From the NCBI RefSeq assembly GCF_003116015.1, contig NZ_LGQZ01000014.1, positions 62,001 through 126,000 of the forward strand: 64,000 nt of DNA. Reading direction: 5' to 3'. Below the pieces are notes generated by a model. That model had not been told where the DNA came from. It did no database searches and worked only from the letters and a program-made list of their open reading frames with translations. A program made the position numbers and the translations under genes. The stretch comes from Azospirillum sp. TSO22-1. Lineage in GTDB: Bacteria > Pseudomonadota > Alphaproteobacteria > Azospirillales > Azospirillaceae. How positions within the stretch are numbered: position 1 is the stretch's first letter; the number at the start of each line of letters is the position of its first letter. Positions 31,668 to 39,615 of the stretch are shown piece after piece.

Positions 31668-32078
31668 ATGCGCGTGCTACGCTATGCAGCCGTTGCGGCG
31701 TTGGGAGTGGTCCTGGCGCTCCCCGTCCTGGCCCAGTCGCCCTCGACCAGCCCGCCGCCCGGCAAGGGTACGACCACAACGGCGCCCCCACCCGGCAACC
31801 CGCCCGCCGCAAAGTCGGGAAGCACCGCTGGCGGCGGCGCTGGAAGTGCTGCAACCGGCAGTTCGGCAAGCACGACCAGGAGTTCGCTCGTCGACTTGAA
31901 TTTGGCCTCCAAGGATGAGTTGGACACGCTGCCGGGCGTCGGCGAGGCGCGCGCGGATGCCATCATCAAGAACCGGCCCTACAAGAACAAGGACGAGCTT
32001 CTTAGCAAGAAGGTCGTTCCCCAGAACGTCTACAACGACATCAAGGACAAGGTGGTCGCGTCGCAGATGAAGAAATGA
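31668..32078 (+). CDS. Secreted helix-hairpin-helix protein (ComEA-like)
   Basis: 136 residues. A signal peptide (VLRYAAVAALGVVLALPVLA) is followed by a low-complexity Ser/Pro/Gly/Thr linker (~27-80). The C-terminal double HhH domain has VDLNLASKDELDTLPGVGEA and RADAIIKNRPYKNKDEL. ComEA-type proteins bind DNA in the periplasm during natural uptake; many alphaproteobacteria have such a protein with unproven function. GAGGAGG precedes the ATG. A strong hairpin follows at 32104-32139. Confidence 0.88.
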   Translation: MRVLRYAAVAALGVVLALPVLAQSPSTSPPPGKGTTTTAPPPGNPPAAKSGSTAGGGAGSAATGSSASTTRSSLVDLNLASKDELDTLPGVGEARADAIIKNRPYKNKDELLSKKVVPQNVYNDIKDKVVASQMKK

Positions 32079-32103
32079 CGACCACCGTCCCGGTGACGCC
32101 TAC

Positions 32104-32139
32104 GCACTGAGCCCGCCGGACAGGCGGCGGGCTCAGTGC
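32104..32139. terminator. Bidirectional hairpin between convergent genes
   Basis: A 14-bp perfect stem (GCACTGAGCCCGCC / GGCGGGCTCAGTGC) with an 8-base loop. It lies 26 bases past the HhH gene and overlaps the last codons of the convergent universal stress gene. There is no long T tract on either side, so termination may be only partial. Confidence 0.6.
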
Positions 32140-32951
32140 GCCATCAGCGCCGGCACGTGCATGTGCTGGAGCACCGTGCGTGTGGCGCCGCCCAGCACCA
32201 TCTCGCGGAAGCGGGAGTGTCCATAGGCACCCATCACCAGCAGGTCGGCGCCGACGTCCTGCACGCAGGTCAGGACCACTTCGCCGACGTCGCCGCTGGC
32301 GATGTTGGACTGGTGCCACGTGCGCACGCCGTGCCGTTCCAGGTACACCATCACGTCGCGCGCGGTGTCGGTGGTGTGGTGCGGCGGGTCCACCGTCAGC
32401 ACCGTCACCTTTTCGGCGGCCTGCAGGAACGGCATTGATTCGCGCACCGCGCGGACCGCCTCGCGGGTGTTCTTCCAGGCTAGCATGACGTGGCGACCGA
32501 AGGTCTCCGGCATGCCGTCGTAGGGCAGCACCAGGGTGGGGCAGGCGGCCTCCAGCGGAAGGCGGTCCGGGACGTGCAGCAGCACGCGGTCTTCGATGTG
32601 CGCCGGGTGCGACTGGGTGACGATGGCGAGGTCGGCGTAGGCGGCGCGCCTGGCCAGCAGTTCGACGTGGTCGCCCTCGTCCACTGCCCAGGAATAGGAG
32701 CAGTCCTTGAGCGCCTGCCGCACCTCGTGCTCGACCTCGCCGGCCTTCTCCTGTGCGATCGCCGTCGATTCGGCGATGAAGCCGTAAGAGGCGACGCGTC
32801 CGGTGGCCGCTGCCGGCATCGTCACCGGCGTGGCGATGTACAGCACCTCCACGAAGGCGTCGAAACGCTTGGCCAGCGAGACCGCCGCTTGCAGACGGGC
32901 GGAGTGGCGGTCGTCGTTCGCCATGTGCAACAGGATGGTCTTGATCGGCAT
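32133..32951 (-). CDS. Universal stress protein, two-domain
   Basis: 272 residues, about twice a single Usp domain. The N-terminal half (PIKTILLHMANDDRHSARL) is divergent. The C-terminal half ends with the ATP-binding signature GAYGHSRFREMVLGGATRTV of UspA-type proteins. Such proteins are cytoplasmic and are induced by starvation, oxidative or other stress. The chosen ATG at 32951 has a modest GAGCGAGA ribosome site. The 3' end overlaps the convergent hairpin. Confidence 0.9.
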   Translation of the reverse strand: MPIKTILLHMANDDRHSARLQAAVSLAKRFDAFVEVLYIATPVTMPAAATGRVASYGFIAESTAIAQEKAGEVEHEVRQALKDCSYSWAVDEGDHVELLARRAAYADLAIVTQSHPAHIEDRVLLHVPDRLPLEAACPTLVLPYDGMPETFGRHVMLAWKNTREAVRAVRESMPFLQAAEKVTVLTVDPPHHTTDTARDVMVYLERHGVRTWHQSNIASGDVGEVVLTCVQDVGADLLVMGAYGHSRFREMVLGGATRTVLQHMHVPALMAH

Positions 32952-33027
32952 GGTCTCGCTCGCGATGGACGGCCCCGGCGGGGCCACCACACGGTAACGC
33001 CCGCCGGAGCACCTTGGCAACGGAGCC

Positions 33028-33969
33028 CTACTTCAGCGTGACGGCGTAGGCGTCCACCGGCAGCGCCTCCTTGATCAGGCCGCGAGCCTTCAGGAAGGTG
33101 GCGAAACGCGCGTAGCGCGCGGCGTCCAGCGCCGCCGGGCTGTGCGAGAAGCGCGGCAGCGTGTCGGCCCAGGCGCGGCGGTTCAACTCGTCGTTCAGCT
33201 CGGGCCGGCCCTTGGTGAAGGCGGCGTGCGCCTCCTCCGGGTGGTTGAGGATGTAGAGGACGGCGCGCTCGACCGCCGCCAGGAACTTCGGCAGGCGCGG
33301 GTCGTTGGTCTGCGCCTTGTTGGCGACCAGGATCAACTCGTCATAGGCCGGCACGCCCTCTTCCTCGGGATAGAAGGCGCGGCCCGGGTGCTTCTCGATG
33401 GCCATCTGGTTGAGCTCGAAGTTGCGGAAGGCGCCGATCACCGCGTCCACCTGCCCGGACAGGATCGACGGCGACAGCGAGAAGTTGACGTTGACCAGCG
33501 TCACGTCCTTCAGGCTCAGGCCCGCCTTCTCCAGCATGGCGCCGAGCAGCGCGTCCTCGAAGCCGCCAACCGAGAATCCGACCTTGCGGCCCTTCAGGTC
33601 CTTCACTGACTTCACCGGCCCGTCGGCCAGCACCACCAGCGAGTTGAGCGGCGTCGACACCAGCGTGCCGACGCGCACCAGCGGCAGCCCCTCGCCGACC
33701 TGCACCTGGAGTTGCGGCTGGTAGGACACCGCTAACTCCGCCTTGCCGGCGGCGACCAGCTTCGGCGGGTCGTTGGGGTCGGCGGGGGCGACCAGCTCGA
33801 CGTCGAGGCCGGCGTCCTTGAAGAAGCCCATTTCCTTCGCCACCACCAACGGCGCGTGGTCGGGGTTGACGAACCAGTCGAGCAGAACGGTCAGCTTGTC
33901 CTGCGCGCACGCGGGCAGGGCGGTCAGCAGCCCGGCAGCGAGCGCCGCGGCGGCGAACGGGAACTTCAT
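33028..33969 (-). CDS. thiY: ABC transporter substrate-binding protein, thiamine precursor type (ThiY-like)
   Basis: 313 residues. A signal peptide ending LPACAQ is followed by the NMT1/THI5-like domain: LTVLLDWFVNPDHAPLVVA, GFFKDAGLDVELV, DPPKLVAAGKAELAVSYQPQ. These proteins bind the pyrimidine precursor (formylaminopyrimidine or HMP-related). It is the last gene of a three-gene ABC operon (ATPase-permease-binding protein) headed by a TPP riboswitch, which makes a thiamine-precursor ligand very likely. It starts 3 bases after the permease stop. Confidence 0.9.
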   Translation of the reverse strand: MKFPFAAAALAAGLLTALPACAQDKLTVLLDWFVNPDHAPLVVAKEMGFFKDAGLDVELVAPADPNDPPKLVAAGKAELAVSYQPQLQVQVGEGLPLVRVGTLVSTPLNSLVVLADGPVKSVKDLKGRKVGFSVGGFEDALLGAMLEKAGLSLKDVTLVNVNFSLSPSILSGQVDAVIGAFRNFELNQMAIEKHPGRAFYPEEEGVPAYDELILVANKAQTNDPRLPKFLAAVERAVLYILNHPEEAHAAFTKGRPELNDELNRRAWADTLPRFSHSPAALDAARYARFATFLKARGLIKEALPVDAYAVTLK

Positions 33970-33972
33970 CGG

Positions 33973-34734
33973 TCAATCCTTCTCATCGAACGCATGGGAA
34001 TCGGGAAGCCACGGCAGCGCGCGCCGCAGCAGCGCGTCCGTGGCGGCATAGAGCGCCACCGCGAACGCGCCGAGCACGAACAGGGCGGCGAAGAGCAGGT
34101 CCACCTGCATGCGCGCGTTGGCGTGCAGCATCAGGTAGCCGAGGCCGGAGGAGGAGCCCACCCACTCGCCGATCACCGCGCCGATCGGCGCCACCGCGGC
34201 GGCGACGCGGATGCCGGAGGCGAGCGCGGGCAGGGCGGCCGGCAACCGGATGTGCCACAGCGTCGAGGCGCCGGATGCCCCCATGGTGCGGGCGAGGTCG
34301 AGCCAGCCCGGCTCGGTGCGGCGCAATCCGTCGAACAGCGCTGTGGTGACCGGGAAGTAGATGACCAGCGTCGCCATGGCGATCTTCGACGCCATGCCGT
34401 AGCCGAGCCACAGCACCAGCAGTGGCGCCAGCGCGAACACCGGGATCGCCTGGCTGACCACCAGCAGTGGCATCAGCCAGCGCCGCGCACCGCGAACGCT
34501 GGCAAGCAGGATGGCGCTTGCCGTGCCGAGGAGGACGCCGAGCGCCAAGCCGACCAGGATCTCGGACAGCGTGGTGGCGGCGTGCTGCGCCAGCAGGCCG
34601 GCGTTGCGTTGCAAGGCATCGGCGACCGCCAGCGGGCCGGGCAGGATGAAGCGGGGCAGGCCGGTGGCCCAGACCAGCGCGTGCCACGCCGTCAGGAGCA
34701 CGGCAAGGGTGACGAGAGCGCGCATCAGGCGCAT
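33973..34734 (-). CDS. thiX: ABC transporter permease, thiamine precursor type (ThiX-like)
   Basis: 253 residues, about six helices of the SsuC/TauC-type binding-protein-dependent permease family. The EAA-like cytoplasmic loop lies near DLARTMGASGASTLWHIRLPAALP. It is the inner-membrane channel for the substrate delivered by the downstream ThiY-like protein. It lies between thiZ and thiY in a riboswitch-controlled operon and is separated from thiZ by a 98-base inverted-repeat element. Confidence 0.88.
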   Translation of the reverse strand: MRLMRALVTLAVLLTAWHALVWATGLPRFILPGPLAVADALQRNAGLLAQHAATTLSEILVGLALGVLLGTASAILLASVRGARRWLMPLLVVSQAIPVFALAPLLVLWLGYGMASKIAMATLVIYFPVTTALFDGLRRTEPGWLDLARTMGASGASTLWHIRLPAALPALASGIRVAAAVAPIGAVIGEWVGSSSGLGYLMLHANARMQVDLLFAALFVLGAFAVALYAATDALLRRALPWLPDSHAFDEKD

Positions 34735-34740
34735 CGCATT

Positions 34741-34838
34741 GCCCCCACCCTACCCCTCCCCCGCTGCGCAGGGGAGGGAACTCCGCCGTCAGCCCTGAAA
34801 GCCCTCCCCTGCGAAACGGGAGAGGGTTGGGTGGGGGC
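34741..34838. repeat. REP-like palindromic intergenic element 2
   Basis: The arms GCCCCCACCCTACCCCTCCC and GGGAGAGGGTTGGGTGGGGG (plus C) are near-perfect inverse complements. Inside, CCCTCCCCTGCG mirrors CGCAGGGGAGGG. The element fills the gap between thiZ and thiX within the operon. It shares the CCCTC-CCC/GGGAGAGGG style of the element at 22558-22684 but is not identical. It is non-coding and possibly an mRNA-stabilising or attenuating structure. Confidence 0.78.
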
Positions 34839-34858
34839 AAGTGTCGCCATGCCGAGTC

Positions 34859-35620
34859 TCATCCCGCCAGCCTCCGCAGCAGCTCGCCCTGCATGGCCAG
34901 CACGGCCGCGTCGTCCGGCGCGCGGGGCGGCACGCCGGGCGGCTCCAGCGCCGCCCCCACCACCGCCGGCCCCCCGCTCATCACATGCACGAAGTGGCCG
35001 ATGCGCAGCGCCTCCAGCGGATCGTGGGTGACCAGCAGCACCGTCCGCCCGGCAAGCAGTTCCGCCGCCAACTCTTGCAGGCGCAGCCGGGTGATCGCGT
35101 CGAGCGCCGAGAACGGCTCGTCCATCAGCACCACCGGCCGCCGTTCCACCAGCGTGCGGGCGAGGGCCACGCGCTGGCGCTGCCCGCCGGACAACGCGGC
35201 GGGACGATCGCCGGCGCGGCCGGGCAACCCGACGCGCTCCAGCAGGCCGTGCGCCTCATCCACAAGGGCCGGCGAACGCCGCTCGCCGCGCAGCTTGGCG
35301 CCGAGCAGCACGTTGTCCAGCACGCTCAGCCACGGCAGCAGCAGGTCCTGCTGCGCCATGTAGGCGACGCGCCCGGCCAACGGCAGCCCGTCGCCCGCGG
35401 TCACGGTGGTCGGCGGCTCCAGGTCGGTGAGCCCGGCGATCAGGCGCAGCAGGGTGGTCTTGCCCACGCCGCTCGGGCCGAGCAGGCAAGTCACCGCCGC
35501 CGGCTCCAGGCGCAGGCTGAGATCCTCGAACAGCGGCGCGCCGCCGTAGGTCAGACGGGCGGAGGCGATGGTGACGGAAACCGGTGCCGGCACCCCGGCC
35601 GGCAGAACGCGCGCGTGCAT
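34859..35620 (-). CDS. thiZ: ABC transporter ATPase, thiamine precursor type (ThiZ-like)
   Basis: 253 residues with Walker A GPSGVGKTT, signature LSGGQRQR, Walker B VVLMDEPFSALD and an H-loop in LLVTHDPLEAL. It belongs to the SsuB/TauB-like nitrate/sulfonate/thiamine-precursor ATPases. Its start codon lies only four bases after the 3' strand of the TPP aptamer. The Shine-Dalgarno-like AGGGA is inside the conserved aptamer sequence, which implies ligand-controlled translation of the operon's first gene. Confidence 0.9.
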   Translation of the reverse strand: MHARVLPAGVPAPVSVTIASARLTYGGAPLFEDLSLRLEPAAVTCLLGPSGVGKTTLLRLIAGLTDLEPPTTVTAGDGLPLAGRVAYMAQQDLLLPWLSVLDNVLLGAKLRGERRSPALVDEAHGLLERVGLPGRAGDRPAALSGGQRQRVALARTLVERRPVVLMDEPFSALDAITRLRLQELAAELLAGRTVLLVTHDPLEALRIGHFVHVMSGGPAVVGAALEPPGVPPRAPDDAAVLAMQGELLRRLAG

Positions 35621-35624
35621 GGCT

Positions 35625-35715
35625 CACTGGTCCCTACGCCGGTACGAACCGGATCAGGTTCCAGGGGTCGTCCCGCTCATGGGACCTCTCAGCCGACCGC
35701 CGGCTCCCCCCAGTG
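35625..35715 (-). promoter_or_regulatory. TPP (THI-box) riboswitch
   Basis: On the minus strand the RNA has all conserved TPP aptamer parts: closing stem CACTGG/CCAGTG, the GGCTGAGAGGTCCC element, AACCTGATCCGGTTCGTACC and CGGCGTAGGGACC. It lies immediately upstream of thiZ, with 4 bases between its closing stem and the ATG. There is no space for a separate expression platform. The likely mechanism is direct sequestration of the ribosome site when TPP binds. Its 5' end is 11 bases after the stop of the upstream minus-strand VWA gene. Confidence 0.96.
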
Positions 35716-35726
35716 ACAGGCAGGGA

Positions 35727-36488
35727 CTATGGCAACTCGGAACAGCGCGGGCAAGCGGCGTGGTCGCTCGACGGCGGCAGGTTGGAGATTTCCAGCAGCA
35801 GCTTGGTCAGGATCGCCTGTGCAAAGGCATCGAATCCATCGGCCACCACCAGGAAGGCGCCGGGCCCGCCGATCACGTTGGTACGGTAGTAGCCGTCAAG
35901 GTCGCGCGGCGGCTCGCCGCCCCAGGGGTTGGGACGGTCGTTGACGATGGGCAGGCCGTTGATGGTGATGCCCTTCTCCACCACCGCGTCGCGGATGAAG
36001 GTTACCGGCGGGCCGCTGTTGTTGGGGCCGTCGCCGGACACGTCGATGACCTTCCGCGTGCCTTCGAAACCGTTGTTCTCGAACAGCGCGGCGGCGTAGG
36101 CGAGGGCGGCGCTGATCGAGGTCCAGCGCTCGCGCCCGATGCCGCTCTCCCCCAGCCGGTCGGCGAAGGCGGTGATCGCCTCGCGGCGGTCGAGCAGGGT
36201 CCAGCCGATGACCGTCTGCTGGTAATGGTCGCCCGCCCATTCCACGTAGGTCACCGCGATGCGGCCGTAGGGCCCGGAGCGGATGGCGTTGATGACCTTG
36301 GGGTTGAGGAAGGCCTGGACGTAGCCGCGGCGCTGCAGTTCCGCTTCGTCCGCGTCGATGCTGCCGGACACGTCGATGGCCAGCACCAGTTCGAGGTCCA
36401 CCGGCACCCGGCCGCCGGCCGCATGGCCCGGTCCCGTCAGGGCCAGCAGGATCGGCAGCGCGGCGATGAGGCGGATCGGCATCGGCAT
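35727..36488 (-). CDS. Secreted DUF1194 protein with von Willebrand factor A domain
   Basis: 253 residues. A signal peptide (IRLIAALPILLALTGPGHA) is followed at once by a VWA domain: VDLELVLAIDVSGSID (MIDAS), then KVIDVSGDGPNNSG. This matches the DUF1194 family of secreted alphaproteobacterial proteins. The C-terminus contains a CPRC pair. Function is unknown; VWA domains usually mediate metal-dependent protein contacts. It ends 11 bases before the TPP riboswitch on the same strand, so its transcript may run into the thi operon or house its promoter. Confidence 0.85.
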   Translation of the reverse strand: MPMPIRLIAALPILLALTGPGHAAGGRVPVDLELVLAIDVSGSIDADEAELQRRGYVQAFLNPKVINAIRSGPYGRIAVTYVEWAGDHYQQTVIGWTLLDRREAITAFADRLGESGIGRERWTSISAALAYAAALFENNGFEGTRKVIDVSGDGPNNSGPPVTFIRDAVVEKGITINGLPIVNDRPNPWGGEPPRDLDGYYRTNVIGGPGAFLVVADGFDAFAQAILTKLLLEISNLPPSSDHAACPRCSELP

Positions 36489-36578
36489 CCCCCATCAAGA
36501 AAGGGCGCACCGGCGTTACGGCAAGGCCCCCGGTGCGTCGTTGACGGAGCACCGGCGCCGGCCCACCTTGACGGGGTC

Positions 36579-37691
36579 ATGGCACGCCGTCCGCTCTTCC
36601 TGGGCAGCGAAGTGTACCGCGGGTCGAGCTACGGCCCCAAACACCCGCTCGCCATCCCGCGCGTCTCCACCACCATCGACCTCTGCCGGGCGATGGGCTG
36701 GCTGGACGATAGTGTTTACATCGACACACCCGCGGCGACGGTGGACGAGATCGCGCGCTTCCACCACCGCGACTACATCGTGGCGCTCGCCCGTGCCGAA
36801 GCCGAGCAGCGCGTCGATGCTGCGACCGCGGTGCGCTACAACCTCGGCAAGCTGGAGAACCCGGTGTTTCCGGAGATGTACCGGCGCCCGGCGATCAGCG
36901 CCGGGGCGGGCATCCAGGCGGCGCGTCTGCTGCTGGAGGAGCCGGGCATCGTCTACAGCCCGGCCAGCGGCACCCACCACGCCCGGCCGAGCCGCGCCAG
37001 CGGCTTCTGCTACCTCAACGCGCCGGTGCTGGCGATCCTGGAGCTGCTCGACACCGGGGTGGAGCGCGTCTACTACGTCGACCTCGACGCCCACCACGGC
37101 GACGGCGTGGAGGAGGCGTTCGCCGTCGACGACCGGGTGCTGACGCTGTCGGTGCATGAGGACGGCCGTTGGCCCTTCACCGGCACGGCGGAGACGCGCG
37201 CCGGCCGCATGGTGCGGAATCTGCCGGTTCCGCCGGGCTTCAACGACAGCGAGATGGACCACCTCGTCGAGGCGGTGATCCTGCCGCTCGGCCACTGGTT
37301 CGCGCCGGATGTCGTGGTGATGCAGACCGGCGCCGACGCGCTGGCCGAAGATCCCCTGAGCAAGCTGGAACTGTCGAATGGCGCGCTGTGGCGGGCGGTG
37401 GCGGCGCTGGTCGATCTGGCGCCGCGGGTGCTGGTGGTCGGTGGCGGTGGCTACAACCCGTGGTCCGTCGGGCGCTGCTGGGCCGGCGTCTGGGCGACGC
37501 TGAACGGGTTCGACCTCGTTCGCGGGCCGACGCACGCCGCTGAGGCGGTGCTGCGCGGGCTGACCTGGAGCCGCAGCGCCGGACGCAACCCGCCGGAGCA
37601 TTGGTTCACCACGCTGGCCGACGCGCCACGTCCGGGGCCGGTGAGCGAGGCGGTGCGGCGAGTGGCGGCGCTGGCCCTGGAGGGGCTGTAA
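36579..37691 (+). CDS. Histone deacetylase family protein (AcuC-like)
   Basis: 370 residues with the arginase/deacetylase fold motifs: SGTHHARPSRASGFCYLN (catalytic His pair), VDLDAHHGDGVEEAF (zinc Asp and His) and QTGADALAEDPLSKLELS (second zinc Asp), then GGGGYNPW. All catalytic positions are intact. Bacterial members remove acetyl groups from lysines (AcuC acts on acetyl-CoA synthetase) or hydrolyse acetylpolyamines. Context does not tell which. It is divergent from the VWA gene and stands alone. Confidence 0.92.
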   Translation: MARRPLFLGSEVYRGSSYGPKHPLAIPRVSTTIDLCRAMGWLDDSVYIDTPAATVDEIARFHHRDYIVALARAEAEQRVDAATAVRYNLGKLENPVFPEMYRRPAISAGAGIQAARLLLEEPGIVYSPASGTHHARPSRASGFCYLNAPVLAILELLDTGVERVYYVDLDAHHGDGVEEAFAVDDRVLTLSVHEDGRWPFTGTAETRAGRMVRNLPVPPGFNDSEMDHLVEAVILPLGHWFAPDVVVMQTGADALAEDPLSKLELSNGALWRAVAALVDLAPRVLVVGGGGYNPWSVGRCWAGVWATLNGFDLVRGPTHAAEAVLRGLTWSRSAGRNPPEHWFTTLADAPRPGPVSEAVRRVAALALEGL

Positions 37692-37817
37692 CGGAAGTTG
37701 CTGTCTCCGATCCGCAACAGTTCATGATGCCGCGGTGCAACGCGTTGACGCGCAATAAAAAATCGGCGACTGTCCACAGGTTGCGCGTGCGCACGGAAGG
37801 AACGCGAAGTCCGGGAC

Positions 37818-38420
37818 ATGTCGAACACGACTCTGCTTCTGATCGCCATCGGCGCGATCATGCTGGCGGCGCTCCCGGTGGCCGCGCTGATGAAGGATTT
37901 CCTGCCCGGGTTCCTGGAGCGGTCGGCCGGCCTGGACCAGCTCGAGAACCGCATCTACGTGCTCCACTCGGAAGCGCAGGACCTACAGGACCGCGTCAAC
38001 GGCGCGGTATCGCGCCGCAACCAGCAGAGTTCCGAAAAGCACCGGCTGGAAAGCGACATCCGCAGGATGGAGAAGGCCATCGCCGATCTTGCCGAACAGC
38101 CGCCGCTGTTCGTGCACGAGGTCGGCGAGCCCTCGGCGGGCACCAGCAAGTACACGGTGAACGTCAGCCGCGAGGCGGCGGCGGCGGCGGCGCGCGCCAA
38201 CGGCGAGCGGGCGCAAGCCAACCCGATCTGGCGCTACACCAACATCGCCGAGGTGTGGGCGGGCAGCTTCGAGGATGCCAAGCAGCAGGTCGAGACGGCG
38301 TTCCCGTTCAAGCTGGGCTATCAGAAGAGCTTCCAGAAGGCCGGCGGCACCGCGGCCGAGAAGATGGTTGCCGAGGCGCAGGCGCGCGCGCTCGCGGAAG
38401 CCAAGGCGGCCATGCAATGA
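37818..38420 (+). CDS. Membrane-anchored coiled-coil protein, 200 aa, unknown function
   Basis: A single N-terminal hydrophobic helix (TLLLIAIGAIMLAALPVAAL) is followed by a predicted coiled coil (~40-90, LENRIYVLHSEAQDLQDRV and SEKHRLESDIRRMEKAI). An Ala-rich segment (~115-130) and a short folded tail come next. The tail contains NPIWRYTNIAEVWAGSFEDA and FKLGYQKSFQKAGG. No family is recognised. Its stop overlaps the start of the next gene (ATGA), and that product has the same helix-plus-coil layout. The pair probably form a membrane complex. Confidence 0.75.
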   Translation: MSNTTLLLIAIGAIMLAALPVAALMKDFLPGFLERSAGLDQLENRIYVLHSEAQDLQDRVNGAVSRRNQQSSEKHRLESDIRRMEKAIADLAEQPPLFVHEVGEPSAGTSKYTVNVSREAAAAAARANGERAQANPIWRYTNIAEVWAGSFEDAKQQVETAFPFKLGYQKSFQKAGGTAAEKMVAEAQARALAEAKAAMQ

Positions 38421-38977
38421 CGCTCAACTTCCTCATCATCCTGGTGATCATTGCGCTGGCGGCGTGGCTCGGCAACGTGCTGCTGTCGCTGGAGGCGATC
38501 GTCGGCCAGTCGCGCACCCGGGTGAAGGCGGCGCGGGAGTCCGTCGCGAAGCTGGAAGCGAGTATGAAGCGCTTCCAGCGCGACGAGGAGAGCGCCAACA
38601 AGGAAACCGACGACCTGCTGAACGAGATGATCGCGCTGCGCAAGAAGCAGGCCGAGGTGCAGCAGAAGCTGGCCGAGGAGCAGGCCAAGCGCAAGCCGCG
38701 CCTGCTGATCCTCAGCGACCGCCGCAACCCCTCGGACAAGGAGTGGCTGGTCATCGTCGCCAACACGCAGATCGGCGAGGTCGATGCCAGCCACCCGCTG
38801 GCCCAGGAATGGGCGCGCGGGCGCGAATATCTGGTGTGGGCGGAGACCGACCGCGACGCGGCGGAGCGCGCGGTGCGGCGCTTCAGCGCCCGGCCGGGCT
38901 ACACGGTGCGCAGCGTGCAGCCGGTGAAGGAGGACCTCTACCCCAGCGGCCGGCCCGCGGCGGCCCTTAAGCCCTGA
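38417..38977 (+). CDS. Membrane-anchored coiled-coil protein, 186 aa, unknown function
   Basis: The N-terminal membrane helix (NFLIILVIIALAAWLGNVLL) is followed by a long coiled coil (~35-90, RVKAARESVAKLEASMKRF and ETDDLLNEMIALRKKQAEVQ). A small C-terminal domain of about 80 residues follows (LLILSDRRNPSDKEWLVIV and YLVWAETDRDAAERAVRRF). It is translationally coupled to the preceding gene by a 4-base overlap. No known family or function is recognised. Confidence 0.75.
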   Translation: MTLNFLIILVIIALAAWLGNVLLSLEAIVGQSRTRVKAARESVAKLEASMKRFQRDEESANKETDDLLNEMIALRKKQAEVQQKLAEEQAKRKPRLLILSDRRNPSDKEWLVIVANTQIGEVDASHPLAQEWARGREYLVWAETDRDAAERAVRRFSARPGYTVRSVQPVKEDLYPSGRPAAALKP

Positions 38978-39064
38978 TGGCCAAGACCTCCTGACGCTGG
39001 ACAGCGGGGCGGCGTGCGGGCAAGGTCCGCGGACGACTGGACTTCCCGCGGATGGTTTCCAACG

Positions 39065-39541
39065 ATGATCGGACGCATTTTGAGCCGCTTCGTCCTGTGC
39101 TTTTCGGTGTTCCTGGCCGCTGCGCCCGGCGCGGTGTCGGCGTTGGAGCAGTTCCAGCGCTCCTCGCTGACGGTCGAGACGGCGGCCGGCCAGCGCTTCC
39201 GCTTCAACATCGAGGTGGCGCTGTCCCCGGCGCAGCAGGCGCAGGGCCTGATGTTCCGCGAGAAGATGGAGGCCGACGCCGGCATGCTGTTCGTCTATGA
39301 TCAGGTGCAGCCGGCGGCGTTCTGGATGAAGAACACGCTGATCCCCCTGGACATGCTGTTCGTCGCCGCCGACGGCCGCATCGTGAACATCCACGAGCGC
39401 GCGGTGCCGCACTCCACCGACTCCATCCGCTCGGCGGCGCCGGTGAAGGCGATCCTGGAGATCAACGGCGGCATGAGCGCGCGCCTGGGCATCCGCGCCG
39501 GCGACCGGGTTGTGCACCCGCTGATCGCTGGGGCGAAGTAA
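39065..39541 (+). CDS. Secreted DUF192 protein
   Basis: 158 residues. A signal peptide (SRFVLCFSVFLAAAPGAVSA) is followed by the DUF192 fold: FNIEVALSPAQQAQGLMFRE, GMLFVYDQVQPAAFWMKNTL, PLDMLFVAADGRIVNIHE. The family is widespread in envelopes of bacteria and archaea; its function is not established. The ATG at 39065 lacks a clear Shine-Dalgarno; a start upstream at 39014 is less likely because it would bury the signal peptide. Confidence 0.88.
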   Translation: MIGRILSRFVLCFSVFLAAAPGAVSALEQFQRSSLTVETAAGQRFRFNIEVALSPAQQAQGLMFREKMEADAGMLFVYDQVQPAAFWMKNTLIPLDMLFVAADGRIVNIHERAVPHSTDSIRSAAPVKAILEINGGMSARLGIRAGDRVVHPLIAGAK

Positions 39542-39615
39542 CGGCGGGGCGTCGCCGCCGGTTTGCCGCAATGCCGGCCTAAACCGTTGCGGTGGCTGGA
39601 TATGTGTGGGTGCTG

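Noticed and set aside
32104..32139. Small RNA gene in the convergent hairpin
   Set aside because: There is no promoter-like sequence and no T tract; it is sufficiently explained as a shared 3'-end structure.
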